Shown in pieces: positions 25,801 to 33,894 of a stretch of DNA of 64,000 bases (position 1 is the first letter of the stretch; each line of letters starts with the position of its first letter). The position numbers were made by a program, and so were the translations under genes. Source of the stretch: Pomphorhynchus laevis (Eukaryota; Acanthocephala; Palaeacanthocephala; Echinorhynchida; Pomphorhynchidae); NCBI GenBank assembly GCA_012934845.2, contig WNNJ02000181.1, forward strand, positions 1 to 64,000, given 5' to 3'. A model generated the notes under the pieces. The model was not told the origin of the DNA, did no database searches, and saw only the letters and a list, made by a program, of their open reading frames with translations.

Positions 25801-28639
25801 ATTTGTATAATTTAATTCAAATGTCTTATTAAAATGCATTTAGATATTATTAGAAAACAAAGACCGTTTCAGTATAATGCTATTTAAGAAGTCAAACATT
25901 TCAATAAAAGTATTTGTTTTAGCTGGGTAATCGAAGTAAAAAAGAAATTTAAATTTATCCTTTTTTGAATAAATCATTTGCTTCAATAAAACATTTAAAC
26001 TTAGAGGATCAAGTCATCAGAGGATCCACTTCAGATAAGTTTGTAAATTGATTAGACATAATTAGCATCAAGGGGCTTGATCCTCTGATGAATTATGAAA
26101 TTGACAAACATAATTTTCTAAAATTGCTCGTTTCAGCTAATTAGGATACCACAACGCTTTATACGAAAAATTCTTTCGGCAGTTACGAAAGAATCGACAA
26201 AACAGTAACTAGTACCGTTTCGTCATTGTTTTGACTCATCAGTGCAGGGTACCTCCCACTGCTAGATACAGAGGAGGACTTGTAGACGGCACCAGTACCG
26301 CAAGCAATACGAGGCAAGTTTAAACATACTTAGAGCTATACAATGTCTAGCAATCTAAGTTGCTAGACAATCTAAGTATTTCAAGCCACATTTGGCTTGA
26401 CATGCATCACCAAAAAAGTCATCCTTTTTGTGACTTGCCTCGCACTGCTTGTAGTACTCGTGCCGTCCGCTGATTCTCCTCTGCTATTCAGCAATATAAG
26501 GCATCTGACATTGATGAGTCCAAGCAATGATGAAACGGTACTAGTTACTGTTTTGTCGATTCTTTCGTGTCTGCCAAACTGATCATAAAAACTTAGCACA
26601 GAATCCATTTCAGTTCTAAAACAATAATTTAATTGTTTTAAATCTAAATTAAGAATTGAGAAATAGCTGTAATCTATGATGTAGATCATCAAAGTATACA
26701 TTTGAATTTGTATGCAATACGTTAACAGGATGTATTATGAAGATACAAAATTTCGCTCGAATAACTTTACTCAAAAAATTATACACGTCGCTTTTATTTG
26801 GAATTGTAAATTAAAGATATATTGCAATGAATGCCATCTCGTGGGTAAAATATTTTATAGAATATTTACAAAATCTAATAAGAAATAGCTGTTTGTGTCT
26901 ATTATTTTTATTATAGTTCATTCAGTTTATGTTGGAACCAAGAAGACATGCATATTTCCGTGGAATTAAAACAACCTTAAAAATATTACATAAATTGATT
27001 TTTTTGCACATTGATTTTAAATCCCATGTCAGTTACATCAAGTTAATGATATATAATTTGAATTATATATTCATATAATATGTAAAAATCATTATAATAA
27101 TATTATAATATACAATTAATGATAATATGTAAAAATGTTATATAAAACATCATAAATTTGGGGAAATTTCCGCAAAGTATATTTCTTAAAAAAGTAGTGT
27201 TTCACATGGTGAACATTTAAGGTCATTTTCTTTAGCCTGTATGTAGCCGACTTTCGCATGTAATAACCAATCTTGAACTTGATACATGCTATATGCAAGC
27301 AATTTGATAATGGACTTGAGCAAGTCTGAAACTAATAAGTCCTTAGAGTAACTGTAAAATAATAATAACTGCAAAATATACGGGTTTATTGTTAATCAGT
27401 GGAAAATAAAATTTATGAGAGTTAAAGGTTTGCTAAATCCGACTGATTGAACATTAAAGAAAAAAACATTTTTGAGAGTTTCCTACCTTACGTATCTAAG
27501 TTCTCTTATCTTGGTTTTATAGTTACCACAAAATAGACAGTTGCAAACCATCTTTTTATATCACGAGCAAAATTGCTGCTTTCATAATCTCAGTGGGTTT
27601 CCTATTTTCAATAAATCATGAGAAAGCACTAAATTTTTCAAATTTATGTGATCTCCTAAGGAAAGCATCCTTAATTTATAGAACAAATTTACGCTTTTTC
27701 ATCTTCAAAATTACTGATCGTACAATAATGGAGTTTTCTAAAAAATACTTGTTTGATAATTGTATGATTAATTTATGATCTAATTAATACATATATTCAT
27801 TATTATATTATTATATCATTATTACATCATTATATTATTTGTATTAGTATAATATAGAATAATGCAGGATTGTTATTTGAATCATATCAAACGTTCCAAC
27901 CTAGTTAGCTTTCAACTACATGATCATTTTCAATGTCGTTGTAACATTTTTAAGATTGTAATTGAAAGTTTAGTGTTAGGAATAAAATCATTTTCAGTGG
28001 ATACAAAGCTTTAAACCTCATTTATTTCTATACTGTTGACAATACTAAAGTAAAATGTTGGACGATACAGGTATGCTCTTATTTAAATATAAACGTTTTC
28101 ATCTTTATTTGATAGACTGGAACCAAAGCTCCGCAAGCTGCAGGAAAAATACACACAGACTACGAAAAAGGATTTATAATGGCTGAAATAATTAAATTTA
28201 CAGATTTGAAAGAACTTGGAAATGAAAGAGCTTTGAAGGTGATGTTTCATATTTAACAAAGATAAAATCATAGTATATAATTTAAAATATAAGATAAAGA
28301 TATTTAGATAATTATATTTTTTTATAATTAAAAAGATATTTGCTCTTTTTTCTTCTGGTTTACTGTTGGTCGAAATGATTTATTCTAAAACACATTGTCA
28401 TTGTTTTATGATTGTTTGTTTGGTTCTATTGCGCAATTAAAAGGTGATCCGTTTATTTATTATTTTTTAGGTATATTAAATACTTTAGTTTTTTGCGAAT
28501 AATTTTCTCCATTTATTAAATTAATTTATAATTTTAGAAAGCTGGGAAATACAGCACAGAAGGAAATAATTACGTCGTAGAAGATGGAGATATTATTTAT
28601 TTTAAGTTTAATGCCGATGCTGAATTGACCCAATCTTAA
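7798..28639 (+). CDS. OLA1: Obg-like ATPase 1 (YchF/OLA1 family), spliced gene
   Basis: Cytosolic P-loop ATPase of the YchF/OLA1 subfamily of Obg GTPases, involved in translation and stress responses. Twelve exons were placed: 7798-7895, 7938-8020, 12255-12315, 12367-12494, 14005-14089, 15186-15276, 19322-19399, 23454-23551, 25613-25741, 27998-28070, 28116-28238, 28538-28639. All junctions have GT/AG and matching phase except between the ninth and tenth, where about 14 codons (the stretch around 'SALPKII' in relatives) are missing; that small exon should lie in 25742-27997 but I did not find it. Motifs: P-loop GLPNVGKST (28-36), DIAG (91-94), NMSE (228-231, the variant G4 that gives ATP preference), PFSA (260-263), then the TGS region ([19 protein letters not shown]). 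Predicted length 382 residues without the missing exon; human OLA1 has 396. Introns range from 42 bases to over 4 kb and are filled with mobile elements. Confidence 0.95.
7938..8020 (+). CDS. OLA1: OLA1 exon 2
   Basis: Completes the P-loop ([11 protein letters not shown]) and reads to [11 protein letters not shown]. Donor taken at 8021 (gttagt) because the join to exon 3 then aligns with no gap. Confidence 0.9.
8043..8367 (+). repeat. Intron segment duplicated at 11503-11828 (copy 1)
   Basis: About 325 bases starting ttgaaaactaaaatactg and ending ttcctttgtgttagttc, roughly 94% identical to the second copy 3.1 kb away in the same OLA1 intron. No coding content. Confidence 0.85.
8430..8668. 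mobile_element. Foldback (MITE-like) element
   Basis: A near-perfect palindrome: the left arm (atctataagccaacagcagt, acgctaaatttcagtattgg) and the right arm (its complement) are about 105 bases each with almost no spacer. The end sequence tgcagtcattt..accattgaaattt is shared with the larger TIR element at 12886-13935. No ORF, so non-autonomous. Confidence 0.75.
8852..9990 (+). pseudogene. LINE-D ORF2, 5' truncated
   Basis: Open from about 8852 to the TGA at 9921, about 357 codons, with no break. It begins inside RT motif A ([19 protein letters not shown]), has [20 protein letters not shown], the catalytic FADDVKIW and [13 protein letters not shown], and a C-terminal thumb ([25 protein letters not shown]). 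The 3' UTR has a small hairpin (ggcttaaagcc, ~9949) and ends in an (AAT)n run at 9979-9998. The endonuclease is absent, so it is a 5'-truncated but otherwise fresh copy lying in an OLA1 intron. CR1/I-like by general resemblance. Confidence 0.85.
10009..10177 (-). mobile_element. LTR of a Ty3/gypsy-type fossil
   Basis: A 169-base block bounded by TGT...ACA, read on the - strand as TGTGGTATATAG ... AACTGACA. It is preceded on that strand by a purine-rich tract (tgtaggggaagaa, 10178-10190) of the polypurine type, placing it as the 3' LTR of the integrase fragment next to it. Confidence 0.6.
10191..10800 (-). mobile_element. Ty3/gypsy-type fossil: integrase C-terminal end
   Basis: The - strand shows the integrase tail of a gypsy/Mag-like pol: [42 protein letters not shown] and [12 protein letters not shown]. 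Related in type to the fossil at 57490-59590. Only the 3' end of the element is present; the rest is replaced by an RT-X fragment. Old, partial. Confidence 0.75.
10801..11450 (-). pseudogene. RT-X family C-terminal region (Cys/His and nuclease-like domain)
   Basis: One open frame of about 215 codons. It shows [46 protein letters not shown], then [15 protein letters not shown] and [13 protein letters not shown], and LKHVTGDSR near its end. I recognise this as the C-terminal part of a reverse-transcriptase family common in invertebrate genomes; the RPDG ... WDAT pattern is reminiscent of a restriction-like (PD-D/E-XK) fold but that is inference. Class of element uncertain. GC-richer than the surrounding intron. 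Confidence 0.6.
11503..11828 (+). repeat. Intron segment duplicated from 8043-8367 (copy 2)
   Basis: Second copy; it is preceded at 11481-11500 by an extra partial copy of the first ~20 bases. Together the copies bracket LINE-D, the LTR fossil and the RT-X fragment. Confidence 0.85.
12255..12315 (+). CDS. OLA1: OLA1 exon 3
   Basis: Encodes [19 protein letters not shown]. Donor gtaaat at 12316; followed by a 51-base intron. Preceded by a 4.2 kb intron. Confidence 0.92.
12367..12494 (+). CDS. OLA1: OLA1 exon 4
   Basis: Encodes [19 protein letters not shown] and on to CDGIFHII; holds the DIAG (G3) motif. Confidence 0.95.
12495..12885. other. OLA1 intron, AT-rich; partial repeat of 8668-8770
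   Basis: Bases ~12655-12755 (ctttactacttgatgattgt..aacgggaaatacaacttgt) repeat ~8685-8760. Nothing else seen. Confidence 0.5.
12886..13935. mobile_element. TIR DNA element with long inverted arms
   Basis: Left arm 12886-13155 and right arm 13655-13935 are imperfect reverse complements (for example ctatctataagccaacag on the left, gctgttggcttatagatagg on the right; actcgactcgtctgctttta on the left, aaagcagacgagtcgagtga on the right). The ~500-base centre has no ORF and contains AT palindromes. The outer part matches the foldback at 8430-8668, and another right arm is at 32660-32945. Non-autonomous member of the same family. Confidence 0.75.
14005..14089 (+). CDS. OLA1: OLA1 exon 5
   Basis: Encodes [19 protein letters not shown] followed by IETIQEEL, the conserved helix after G3. 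Confidence 0.93.
14090..14680. other. OLA1 intron, no feature seen
   Basis: Low-complexity A/T. Confidence 0.5.
14683..14940 (+). repeat. Dispersed repeat shared with 48973-49222
   Basis: About 250 bases (from gctaaaatatttggaatata to a Naiad pseudo-LTR end tctgatacatcgtctgtta..gccaattcataaac) recur near the Naiad cluster. It looks like the terminal part of a Penelope-like element with its AT-rich tail. Confidence 0.7.
15186..15276 (+). CDS. OLA1: OLA1 exon 6
   Basis: Encodes [19 protein letters not shown] then [11 protein letters not shown]; aligns with the coiled-coil insert region of OLA1 (LKD ... KPEY). Confidence 0.88.
15277..16250. other. OLA1 intron, AT palindromes
   Basis: Contains dense ATATTA palindromes at about 15560-15680; a less AT-rich patch at 15700-15850 shows no recognisable product. 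Confidence 0.4.
16255..17250 (+). pseudogene. RT-X fragment (RT core), decayed
   Basis: Segments in order: [17 protein letters not shown] near 16300 (family string GaaGPSG.D...W), [16 protein letters not shown] (motif A) at 16384, [16 protein letters not shown] (motif B-like SxEGxTQGDP) at 16530, and [10 protein letters not shown] at 16618. Beyond 16680 only weak traces. Lies in an OLA1 intron. Same family as 20925-21550, 37700-38015 and 53230-56135. Confidence 0.6.
17397..17475 (-). pseudogene. LINE-B 3' UTR scrap
   Basis: Only the tail with the hairpin (17415-17450) and the UTR ends. Confidence 0.6.
17690..17757 (+). pseudogene. RT-X C-terminal scrap
   Basis: [18 protein letters not shown] matches the family's HALSCPRGGFPSIRHN string. 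Directly cut by a LINE-B insertion at 17757. Confidence 0.45.
17757..18610 (-). pseudogene. LINE-B ORF2 C-terminal third plus 3' UTR
   Basis: The - strand gives [40 protein letters not shown] and [19 protein letters not shown], nearly the same as 5000-5867, and ends in the LINE-B UTR with a degraded hairpin near 17775-17800. 5' truncated at about 18610. It sits inside the RT-X remnant. Confidence 0.8.
18620..19310. other. OLA1 intron, no feature seen
   Basis: Moderately AT-rich; no convincing ORF or repeat. Confidence 0.4.
19322..19399 (+). CDS. OLA1: OLA1 exon 7
   Basis: Encodes [19 protein letters not shown] then GDWNDKE; WNDKE is a strongly conserved OLA1 string. Confidence 0.93.
19400..20705. 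other. OLA1 intron, no feature seen
   Basis: Several 60-codon open stretches (19982-20173, 20472-20663) but none resembles a known protein and codon content follows the A/T bias. Left unannotated. Confidence 0.4.
20706..20960 (-). pseudogene. LINE-B RT fragment
   Basis: On the - strand: [57 protein letters not shown], matching 63390-63580 of the long LINE-B copy. Confidence 0.75.
20925..21550 (-). pseudogene. RT-X N-terminal part
   Basis: The - strand reads [56 protein letters not shown] and [19 protein letters not shown]. The last string is the family hallmark just before the RT core. Joined at about 20930-20960 to a LINE-B fragment, where the RT core should begin. Confidence 0.6.
21604..21680 (+). 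repeat. Tandem repeat, 23-base unit
   Basis: About three copies of actggtatccaaattattat(tta). Confidence 0.85.
21690..23453. other. OLA1 intron, no feature seen
   Basis: Very AT-rich; contains short ATATTA arrays at 23040-23160. No coding or repeat signal recognised. Confidence 0.45.
23454..23551 (+). CDS. OLA1: OLA1 exon 8
   Basis: Encodes [19 protein letters not shown] then [13 protein letters not shown]; holds the NMSE nucleotide-specificity motif. In an otherwise empty AT-rich stretch. Confidence 0.94.
23552..24260. other. OLA1 intron, no feature seen
   Basis: Very AT-rich, nothing recognised. Confidence 0.45.
24262..24700 (-). mobile_element. Possible gypsy-type fossil: gag zinc-knuckle and protease region
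   Basis: The - strand carries traces of a gag zinc-knuckle region followed by a protease-like string ([17 protein letters not shown]), similar in order to the element at 43920-47781. Heavily decayed, many breaks, no LTR seen. The + strand ORFs here look like shadows. Confidence 0.35.
24790..25612. other. OLA1 intron, no feature seen
   Basis: A GC-richer patch at 25160-25370 has no recognisable product on either strand. Confidence 0.35.
25613..25741 (+). CDS. OLA1: OLA1 exon 9
   Basis: Encodes [20 protein letters not shown] then [16 protein letters not shown] is the G5 motif. Ends in phase 2. Confidence 0.92.
25999..26090. repeat. Inverted repeat in OLA1 intron
   Basis: Arms agaggatcaag (26002-26012) and cttgatcctct (26076-26086) around a ~63-base loop; the left arm also carries a direct near-repeat of agaggatc. 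Confidence 0.6.
26180..26318 (+). repeat. Dispersed ~140-base repeat (R140), copy 1
   Basis: Begins ttacgaaagaatcgacaa, contains taccgtttcgtca and cccactgctagata, ends caatacgag. Forms an inverted pair with 26432-26577; related copies at 36510 and 36822. Confidence 0.7.
26340..26390. repeat. Small hairpin between the R140 inverted pair
   Basis: gtctagcaa / ttgctagac (9-base arms) separated by tctaag. Confidence 0.6.
26432..26577 (-). repeat. R140 repeat, copy 2 (inverted)
   Basis: Reverse-complement relative of 26180-26318 (cacgaaagaatcgacaaaac, taccgtttcatcattg). Confidence 0.7.
26600..27419. other. OLA1 intron; should contain the unplaced small exon somewhere in 25742-27997
   Basis: No + strand match to the missing ~14 OLA1 residues was recognised here. 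AT-rich. Confidence 0.35.
27420..27780 (+). pseudogene. Possible eroded LINE RT C-terminal scrap
   Basis: A + strand string [17 protein letters not shown] looks like the post-YADD 'YLG' motif of LINE RTs, followed by AKLLLS-like and [15 protein letters not shown] segments. Weak. Confidence 0.25.
27998..28070 (+). CDS. OLA1: OLA1 exon after the unplaced small exon
   Basis: Encodes [18 protein letters not shown] then KCWTIQ, matching the family string (GYKALQL.YFFTAG.DEV.AWTI). Starts in phase 2. Joined directly to exon 9 it would leave about 14 residues out. Confidence 0.88.
28116..28238 (+). CDS. OLA1: OLA1 TGS-domain exon
   Basis: Encodes [20 protein letters not shown] then [15 protein letters not shown], the TGS domain. 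Preceded by a 45-base intron. Confidence 0.95.
28538..28639 (+). CDS. OLA1: OLA1 last exon
   Basis: Encodes [20 protein letters not shown] then YFKFN and a short tail ending at TAA 28637-28639. Confidence 0.95.
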   Translation, partial: KAGKYSTEGNNYVVEDGDIIYFKFNADAELTQS

Positions 28640-28733
28640 AAATGATTTGAATTTTTAATAATCTTTTAATCCTATTTTTTAATTATTTCCATTGCGGTCT
28701 GTGTAATTTAAAGTAGTTTTTAAAAAATTTTAT

Positions 28734-29740
28734 ATGAAAAGAGCATCCACGAACGATGACTACAACATTTTGATATCAGATGAAAGCACACTATCTAATA
28801 AAAACGAGGATGAGAGTCAATTGAAAGTGGACTCTACAACAAAAGGTGTTGATCCTAATAAACTTTGTATTGAAGCATCTTACAAAGAGCATAACAATGA
28901 ACTAACATCAAATGCTATAGCAACAGTGGAACTACAAACAACCACTTTCGAAGCTCTAAATAGTAATCAATACAAATTTCATTCCTACCTATCAGCTGAT
29001 TATGAACAAAAATGCAATGATATTGGCCGGATCGAAAAACTTGAAACGGAATTGCTGCTAACGGAACGGAAATTATATCAATTAGAATATCAACTAAATA
29101 TGCGGCAACAGCTTAGCAATAGTGGATACGAACACTGTATTTTAAAAGAAATCAACCAACTATCTAAGATTCGAGCCGAAAACTGCAAGCTTAAGCAAGT
29201 TATCTCTCAAAATCAGTTAAAGGAAATTGCTAATGAGCATTTGGGTTCCCGTAATATCAATATTTCCGCTACTGAGGAATTTTTGCAGTTTAAGAAATTA
29301 CTAGCCTTAACTGATGGATTGAGATGTGATGAAATCGCACAGAAACTAAATATCGCGAAAGAATTCGAACAAACGTTTGACGACATGCGATTAACCCTCG
29401 ATGTAAGTAAGCAATCCTTAATTGTAGTGAGATCTCGACTTAAAAACACGGAAAACTGCTTACGTAATGCTGAGCATGAACGCGATAGAGCGTTAAATTC
29501 AATTATGATACTTGAAAAAGCATTCGACTCCATACAATATTCATGCGCAGTTGCCCACAATAACGACTATGTCAATCATTCAAAGATAACAGATGAGTTA
29601 TTAAACGAAATTCGCGGCGAATTTAATAGAATAAAAGATCATCGCCAACAGGTTATTTTATTAAGTAAGCAATACTGCCCTGTTATGAGTACAGCAACGA
29701 ATACAGATCAAAAATTCACTGGTAGTACTGCCGAAGTATA
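28734..29740 (+). CDS. Coiled-coil protein of unknown function, 3' end cut by a LINE
   Basis: An intronless open frame starting 94 bases after the OLA1 stop. The ORF as read is 344 codons and ends at TAA 29766-29768, but from about 29740 the DNA matches LINE-A, so the last ~10 codons and the stop come from the LINE. The protein starts with an acidic, serine-rich ~75 residues, then a long heptad-rich stretch (about residues 100-165, for example IEKLETELLLTERKLYQLEY, then a second one at 215-300, ENCLRNAEHERDRALNSIMI). No signal peptide or membrane segment. I do not recognise the family. The base composition is less AT-rich than the introns and it reads as real coding sequence. The short spacing suggests either a shared transcript with OLA1 or a compact neighbour. 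It could also be a 3' truncated gene. Confidence 0.65.
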
Positions 29741-30540
29741 TTTTTACCAAAGAAAAGATCGGTCCTAAAGACCGGCGATTCATTCGATTCAAAATTCCCT
29801 CATCTCCGTCTACGAAAAAGCGATTGTGCGTACAATCCTCGAACATTTAAATAGGCATAATTTATCCTACAGAGTTTTATGGGTTTGTCAAAGCTCGCTC
29901 GGTCCATTCAGCAATTGGTGAAGTTCACCAGCTTTGTTAGGATAACAGTCATCAGCTTGCTGTGGCTGTTTTTCTTGACTTCTATGCTGCGTTTGACCGA
30001 ATTTCTATTAAATGCGGCCCTTTGCTATCTCTTTACTCAGGACCCTCGGGTTTCTTGCGATTATTGTTAACATAGTAGAAATATTACCGTATAAATAGCG
30101 ATTATTCTATGAAGACGACCCTGATGCACGCCAATTCTACCCTATTACATGTGTGTTTCAAGGACTTCACTTTCTCCTTTCTTATATCTTGCTAGCTCTA
30201 TTGTTTTATTCAAGGCATTTAAACGCGATCAACATCTTGTGGTATACGCTCATTTTACCACAGCTTTGTTTTCAAGACGCAGGTGTAAAGATGTAGTCTC
30301 AGACATCATCCGTTTCTTTTTTAGATTAAAAGATCAGTTGCCTACATCTAATCTTATTTTAAACTCAGAAAAATCGCAGGTGGTTGTCTTTCATGGCGCC
30401 TCTATCACAAAGAAAATCTTAAGAGATTAGCACTCTCTGCTCTCTCCATTTTGCGGTTTCAACCACTCCCCACCTTCAGGGGTTCACCATTTCGGTGAAC
30501 TGGTTGGCGAAAGCAGACCACGATCGACTCAATTTTTATT
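29740..30540 (+). pseudogene. LINE-A copy 3, RT fragment
   Basis: Matches 3440-4230 of LINE-A: SIQNSLISVYEKAI, LAVAVFLDFYAAFDRISI, then LVVYAHFTTALF where the catalytic YADD is lost, ILNSEKSQVVVFHG. Truncated at both ends and with several frame changes. Its 5' end lies inside the coiled-coil ORF; its 3' end joins a Penelope-like tail. Confidence 0.8.
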
Positions 30541-30555
30541 ACAAATTTTAACAAA

Positions 30556-30880
30556 AGAAAATATCACTAATGATTTTAACTTTATTTTTTATATTATTGT
30601 GTTGATTTATATATTTTACTATTTTCTGCTTGATGATATTTTTATAGTAACCTAGTTTAAAATATGTATCTATTAAATTATTTAAATGATTTTGAAGAAA
30701 GCCAATATCATTACATATTGTTGCAATTCTTAAAATTTCATTATTTAATGTATTATATTTTATATTATATGGTATGCATGAATGCTAATGCAAAAATATG
30801 TTTCTTGTAAATTTAAATATGTCATCTTTACGATATAAATAAAAAGTAGTTTTAATGCTCATATATAAATATAATTTGAT
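30556..30880 (-). pseudogene. Naiad-type Penelope-like element, RT 3' end fragment
   Basis: The - strand repeats the end of the RT ORF found at 40990-41300: DDIFKFTRNIFLH, CIPYNIKYNTLNNEILRIAT, ICNDIGFLQNHLNNLIDTYF. About 100 codons. Confidence 0.8.
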
Positions 30881-31048
30881 ATTTATATTTACATATAAAT
30901 ATCAAAAATTATTTTTAGCAAAAATATATATTTTAAGGATTCCACAGTTTATTTAGTAAATCGAATTATGTGATAAACTGTATCACAGACTTACAACGAA
31001 TTTTAACGACAACGAAAACGCATTTTCAAGTTTCATTGACACCTTATT

Positions 31049-32450
31049 ATGGCAAAGAGAAAGCAAACTAAAAATGTCGGCCAGCAAATCGAGTCTGTCA
31101 AGGAAACTTACATCGAAAAGCAAATTGGATGCGACAACAAGAACTGCAATGTTTGGACTCACGTTGCCATTCCTTTCACTGACGAGGACAACGTTTTAAA
31201 TCAGAATTTCCTCTGCGGCTTCTGCTGTGCTGCCATCGTAGGTAAGCTAATGAAGCATGACCACTCAAACGTTGGTGACGTTCTGGAGGCTAACGAAACA
31301 GAGTCGACTCTCAGTCGACTCAGACCGCTGTTATACATGGAACATCAATAAACGACAAAATATCTTCCAAGCTATCGTCGTCATCTGTTTGCTTACTAAT
31401 TCCGCCTCTATCTATGAATCCCGTTCTTGAAACTTCTCTAACACACACGCTGCTCGTTTAACTACGGATAAAACTTCCCTTAATCTTTATCTTCCTAACA
31501 ATGAAAACAGTAAAGGCCTTCATCTCGTACCTCATTTTTCCTATTCATCCCCACATCTAAATACATCTCATACTTCTTTCTTCTCTTCACGTACTCCTTA
31601 CTCTACCTTCACCATATCACTTCTCATAATTTCCATCCTTCCGTCAAAATCATCTCCAGTAACATCTCCGTTTAACCGATTCAACAATCCATTCCTGTCA
31701 CACATGCTCCAACCGTATCACCTCTCAATAATTTACATCCTTCCGTCAAAATCATCTCCAGTAACATCTCCGATCAACCGATTCAACACCCCGATCCTGT
31801 CACACTTGCTCCAAATTATCTTACATCTTCACTTAGCACCCATGTCATTCCCACGTTTATCTGCTCTTTCGCCTCAACTCCTACCAGATCTGTCCGTCCA
31901 TCACTACGTAATCGTTTTCCTTCGCGCGATCGATGCATTATCATATCTAATTTAAAGGTTTCCGAATCTGCTTCTCCTCAATGTCGCATCGATGATGATG
32001 TATCTGCTTTCAGGTCTATCCTAGGAACCATTCTTCCTGATGATAACCCATCCCTCTTCAATAATATCGCTCCTGTATCCTTTATTCGTTTAAACAAATC
32101 CACTAAATCCAATCATCTCAGTCCTTCACTCTTAAAAATCATTTTCCGACATAGTTCACATGCCTCTTCGGTACTCACCCAACGTTTTAAACTGCTTACC
32201 ACTTCATTTGCTTGCCGTATCTTTCCTGACCGCCCCCTTCTGATATAGCCCAGCTCAATTTAGCTCTCATTGAGAAACATCGACGCTAAGACAACGGCGA
32301 GTCATCCATATCAATACGACAAATCAACTGAAATTTTCACTTTGTACACACAAGGCCAAAAATGTGATGGCGTCCCATCTCTCCACCTTGTCTTCTTCGC
32401 TAGTCGATCTCGCTCCTGAGCATACTTTTCGTCTTAGTATATTCAAAAAT
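31049..32450 (+). pseudogene. LINE-B ORF1 and the first bases of ORF2, truncated
   Basis: Starts at ATG 31049 (MAKRKQTKNVGQQIESVKET). A Cys motif IGCDNKNCNVWTH ... FLCGFCCAAI corresponds to GCDSKDCDVWT ... FTCGFC in the copy at 60639. The open frame stops at 31351; homology continues in other frames (ILPSKSSPVTSPINR, NRFPSRDRC-like, then VFRHSSHASSVL-like) to the ORF2 start region near 32361 and ends at about 32447. Decayed. Confidence 0.75.
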
Positions 32451-32459
32451 CGCTGCACA

Positions 32460-32610
32460 CAGCTTAAATCAACTTAACATTTAGGAAACAAACTAAAGAC
32501 GGCTAGAATCAACTTAATCAACTTAAAATTATAGAACAAACTTAAGACTTAATCTTTACCTTAATCAACTTAAAATAATAGAACAAACTAAAGACGAATA
32601 GTTTAAAAAT
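32460..32610 (+). repeat. Short tandem repeat array
   Basis: Three imperfect ~50-base units built on aatcaacttaaaattatagaacaaactaaag. Confidence 0.6.
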
Positions 32611-32659
32611 TGCAACTAATCGCAAAATAGGCAGATTTTCAAATTGAAGGTTGCACCCT

Positions 32660-32945
32660 CCCCTACAAACGGTGATTTAATTTGAAATCAGAAATGATTT
32701 TAATTGAATTTGAAAAATGTAAGACGAAAGTCTTTGATTAAATCTAAATTCTAATGAAGCAAACAAGTCGAGCGATTGTAATTTAACATTAAAAGGAGAC
32801 ATTGGATCAATAGCTGACGAGGTCTGCTAAGACTAAAATGTATCGTACTGCTGTTGGCGTACATATAGGATTCAAGTAGCTTGCAGAATAAAAATAGCCA
32901 TCAAAATTTAAATAATAACAATGACTGCACAGGTTTATTAACTTA
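32660..32945. mobile_element. TIR element, right arm only
   Basis: Matches the right arm 13660-13935: gaaatcagaaatgattttaa, aaagtctttgattaaatc, cgtactgctgttggc, aacaatgactgcacagg. The left arm is missing. Confidence 0.7.
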
Positions 32946-33317
32946 AAATTAAGAAACAAAATATACATTACTAGCTTGAAAATTTCAATTTATCGCAATA
33001 ATAGGTAGGTTATCAAATTGAATGTTGTACCTTCAATTTGATAACTTTATAAATAAAGTTAAAAAAATAACTTTATATTCTACTAAATATTTTGTATTTA
33101 TAGAAATGCTTTCTGTTTAATAACATCTTTGTAATTTCGTTAATATAATATATTGCAGATACAATTGAAATGTATACTCGTTTTTTCGTTTTTTTATTTA
33201 AAAAATAAATTTATAGGTAGCTGATACTTCCATAACTTGTAATAATTTCATTTTCTTCATCGAGTTGACACAATTTATTTTAGAAAGATTCTAAGCGACA
33301 ATATATAAATTAAATGT
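32946..33317. other. Gap with no recognisable feature
   Basis: AT-rich; nothing identified. Confidence 0.4.
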
Positions 33318-33406
33318 TCAATTCCAAAAAATTTCATCGTCATATTCTGCCGCGTTAGAATGTGTTGAACTTGCAAATGAATCATTTCCATTCGTTACAG
33401 CACCAA
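33318..33406 (-). CDS. Candidate last exon of a - strand membrane protein gene
   Basis: After an acceptor (tgcattttag) the - strand reads GAVTNGNDSFASSTHSNAAE then YDDEIFWN and TGA. Phase 1 entry is needed for this reading, whereas the exon candidate at 33511-33585 ends in phase 0; read in phase 0 it stops after LVL. So either there is a further exon or one of the two is wrong. Confidence 0.25.
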
Positions 33407-33510
33407 CTAAAATGCAAACAAAAGTATTTTAATCAAGCTGTTCATTTTTGTACAACTTATCAAAATTTTATAAAAGGATTGAAATATTGAAATAATTGAT
33501 GGTATATTAC

Positions 33511-33585
33511 AGTTGACTTCGACGAATCTACGTCAGGATGATTATATGGATTAAATATACAAATTAATGTGGAATCGGACATGAC
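33511..33585 (-). CDS. Candidate 75-base exon of the - strand gene
   Basis: Bounded by cattag acceptor and gtaata donor; only one frame is open (VMSDSTLICIFNPYNHPDVD then SSKST), in phase 0, which fits the end of the transmembrane exon at 34298-34365. Confidence 0.3.
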
Positions 33586-33894
33586 CTAATGAAAATACTA
33601 TTAATCATAAATAACATAAACTCAGTCTAGCCAATGTATACATCCGTCCAGGGAAAATTCACAAATAACATAAAAACTTCTATTATTTCAAAATTAAATA
33701 TTGAGTTAAGAATATTTGACAATTAATAATGTGATGAAATAAAATGAGTAACAAAAATAATTATTAAATAATATTATTTTTTGAATACAGTTACCATCCA
33801 CAACAATGTGTATTACACAGCAATTGATTAAAGTGTGGATCAATAATGTAGATAATGTAGCGTCGTCTCAAGCACTACTAGTAGCACGCACATT

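Noticed and set aside
27186-27374. - strand ORF with a vague likeness to the missing OLA1 region ([19 protein letters not shown])
   Set aside because: Wrong strand for OLA1, and the true + strand exon for most of that region was found at 27998-28070. The likeness is limited to hydrophobic spacing.
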